Below are positions 63,258 through 64,000 of a DNA stretch of 64,000 nt, one piece after another (the stretch's first letter is position 1; each line of letters opens with the position of its first letter). The translations under genes were made by a program, and so were the position numbers. The notes below the pieces were generated by a model. That model did not search any database. It was not told where the DNA came from and worked only from the letters and a program-made list of their open reading frames with translations. This DNA is from Paenibacillus sp. YN15. Lineage in GTDB: Bacteria; Bacillota; Bacilli; Paenibacillales; NBRC-103111. The stretch lies in NCBI RefSeq assembly GCF_003285005.1, contig NZ_QMFA01000006.1, forward strand, positions 171,213 through 235,212, in the 5' to 3' direction.

Positions 63258-63782
63258 TTGAGAAGCAAAAAATGGATGCAGATTGCGATTCTGGCGCTGG
63301 TTATCCTGGCCGGAGGACTGGCTATCGGCAATGCGCTGTTCAATAAAGAGCGCATCCCGCGGGCAGGCGACCGGGCGCCCCAGTTCAAGGTTGCTGATCT
63401 GGACGGCACCCGGCGCAGCTTGAACGATTGGGCAGACAAGCCGCTGGTGTTGAACTTTTGGGGCACCTTCTGCCCGCCGTGTAAGGAAGAGATGCCGGCC
63501 CTGCAGCGCCAAGCCGCCAAGTGGGCGGAGCGGGGCGTAGGCGTGGTGGGCATGAACCTGGGGGAGGATGCCGTCACCGTCAGAGACTTTGTCCGGCAGC
63601 TGGGCATTCAGTTCCCCATTTATTTGGATACGGATGACGTTGTCCGCGAGGCATACGGCGTGAATCAATATCCGACCACATTCTTTATTCAGCCCGACGG
63701 CCGGATTTATACCATTATTATCGGACAAATGGACGAGGCCACCATCGAAAGCGCGGTGGAATCCATGCTGGATTCCCGTTAG
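63258..63782 (+). CDS. resA: Thiol-disulfide oxidoreductase ResA
   Basis: Membrane-anchored thioredoxin-like protein of 174 residues needed for cytochrome c maturation; it acts on the outer face of the membrane. One N-terminal helix (about residues 8-27), then the redox site WGTFCPPCKEEM with CPPC near residues 75-78 and the cis-Pro loop NQYPTTFFI. The start is TTG 63258; AGGTGA is nine bases upstream. Bacillus has resB-resC after resA; here 50 bases later a repeat begins, so the order beyond the window is open. Confidence 0.94.
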   Translation: MRSKKWMQIAILALVILAGGLAIGNALFNKERIPRAGDRAPQFKVADLDGTRRSLNDWADKPLVLNFWGTFCPPCKEEMPALQRQAAKWAERGVGVVGMNLGEDAVTVRDFVRQLGIQFPIYLDTDDVVREAYGVNQYPTTFFIQPDGRIYTIIIGQMDEATIESAVESMLDSR

Positions 63783-63833
63783 ACCGGCCCGGCTTGAGGG
63801 CTGAGGAATTATAATTGTTTTGTTTGCGCGGAT

Positions 63834-64000
63834 TAGGGCCTGTCTTACAACCCGCTAAAGGGGCATCTTTCACCGCCTTTTCGCCCCCTGCTTCGTTACT
63901 TTTGCTTGACGTACCCCCGGTACGCCTTCACAAAAGTGCCTTGCCTGGAACGAAAATTCGGCCAAATCTGCTCCCTTCGGAGTCATAAGACAGCCCCCGG
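63834..64000 (-). mobile_element. MITE-like element D, copy 2 (inverted, reaches window end)
   Basis: Reverse-orientation copy of the element at 28091-28255. Termini TAGGGCCTGTCTTACAAC (left) and GTCATAAGACAGCCCCC (right) are inverted repeats; the palindrome GTACCCCCGGTAC is at 63911-63923. Inner blocks such as TTGCCTGGAACGAAAATT match the first copy in reverse complement. Confidence 0.75.

Overview
The window reads as a chromosomal segment of a spore-forming Firmicute of the Paenibacillaceae (Paenibacillus or a close relative). Reasons: a moderately GC-rich sequence, strong AGGAGG-type ribosome sites with several TTG/GTG starts, many sporulation genes (spoIIIE, sleB, spoVS, spoVAA/AB/AF, ytfJ, spmAB, dacB), and gene orders known from Bacillus and Paenibacillus. 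Almost everything is on the + strand; the one clear exception is a YeiH-type transporter at 14.4-15.5 kb, divergent from its LysR regulator.

Layout. (1) 1-6.0 kb: the end of a carbohydrate cassette (ABC permease, solute-binding lipoprotein, GH39-like glycosidase, DUF6259 protein). It stops exactly against a frameshifted 3' remnant of dapA (about 6.04-6.24 kb), so the cassette seems to have replaced the upstream part of the dapA-rnjB neighbourhood. (2) 6.8-12.3 kb: rnjB, tepA, ylzJ, spoIIIE. (3) 12.7-16.5 kb: a stress-type glycine-rich protein, sleB, and the yeiH/LysR pair. (4) 16.6-32.6 kb: the ymfF-ymfH-ymfI-ymfJ-ymfK-ymfM series, yajQ, rimO, pgsA, cinA, recA, recX, rny. (5) 32.7-42.2 kb: ymdB, spoVS, an M19 dipeptidase, korAB, a PduL-type acyltransferase, miaB, ricA(ymcA) and a TIM-barrel sugar isomerase-like gene. 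(6) 42.4-63.8 kb: a second syntenic block that in B. subtilis lies far away on the chromosome: spoVAA-AB-AF, lysA, ppiB, a two-component pair, a CBS-domain membrane protein, an FMN-riboswitch-controlled rib operon, scpAB, ytfI, ytfJ, dacB, spmAB, rluB, resA.

Functional themes. RNA turnover and processing (RNase J, RNase Y, RicA, MiaB, RimO, RluB), sporulation and germination, DNA repair (recA/recX with a LexA-type box), riboflavin synthesis, and lysine/peptidoglycan metabolism.

Unusual content. The intergenic DNA carries at least five kinds of repeat. Three families share a four-arm layout of about 185-195 bp (two direct arms about 50 nt apart, then two inverted arms about 50 nt apart); two of these have two copies each in the window. 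A further element of about 165 bp has terminal inverted repeats and a central GTACCGGGGGTAC palindrome (two copies). Three tandem hairpin units of 67-68 bp sit directly after ribE, inside a 611-bp gap that splits the rib operon. Other points of note: an apparent AUU start for ymdB, a promoter-terminator-leader ORF arrangement in front of recA, paired AT-rich operators between yeiH and its LysR gene, and near-consensus forespore sigma-factor promoters before ymfJ, sleB and ytfJ. I saw no tRNA, rRNA, CRISPR array, complete insertion sequence or prophage. Similarities are judged from memory of protein families and by eye; no search was run.
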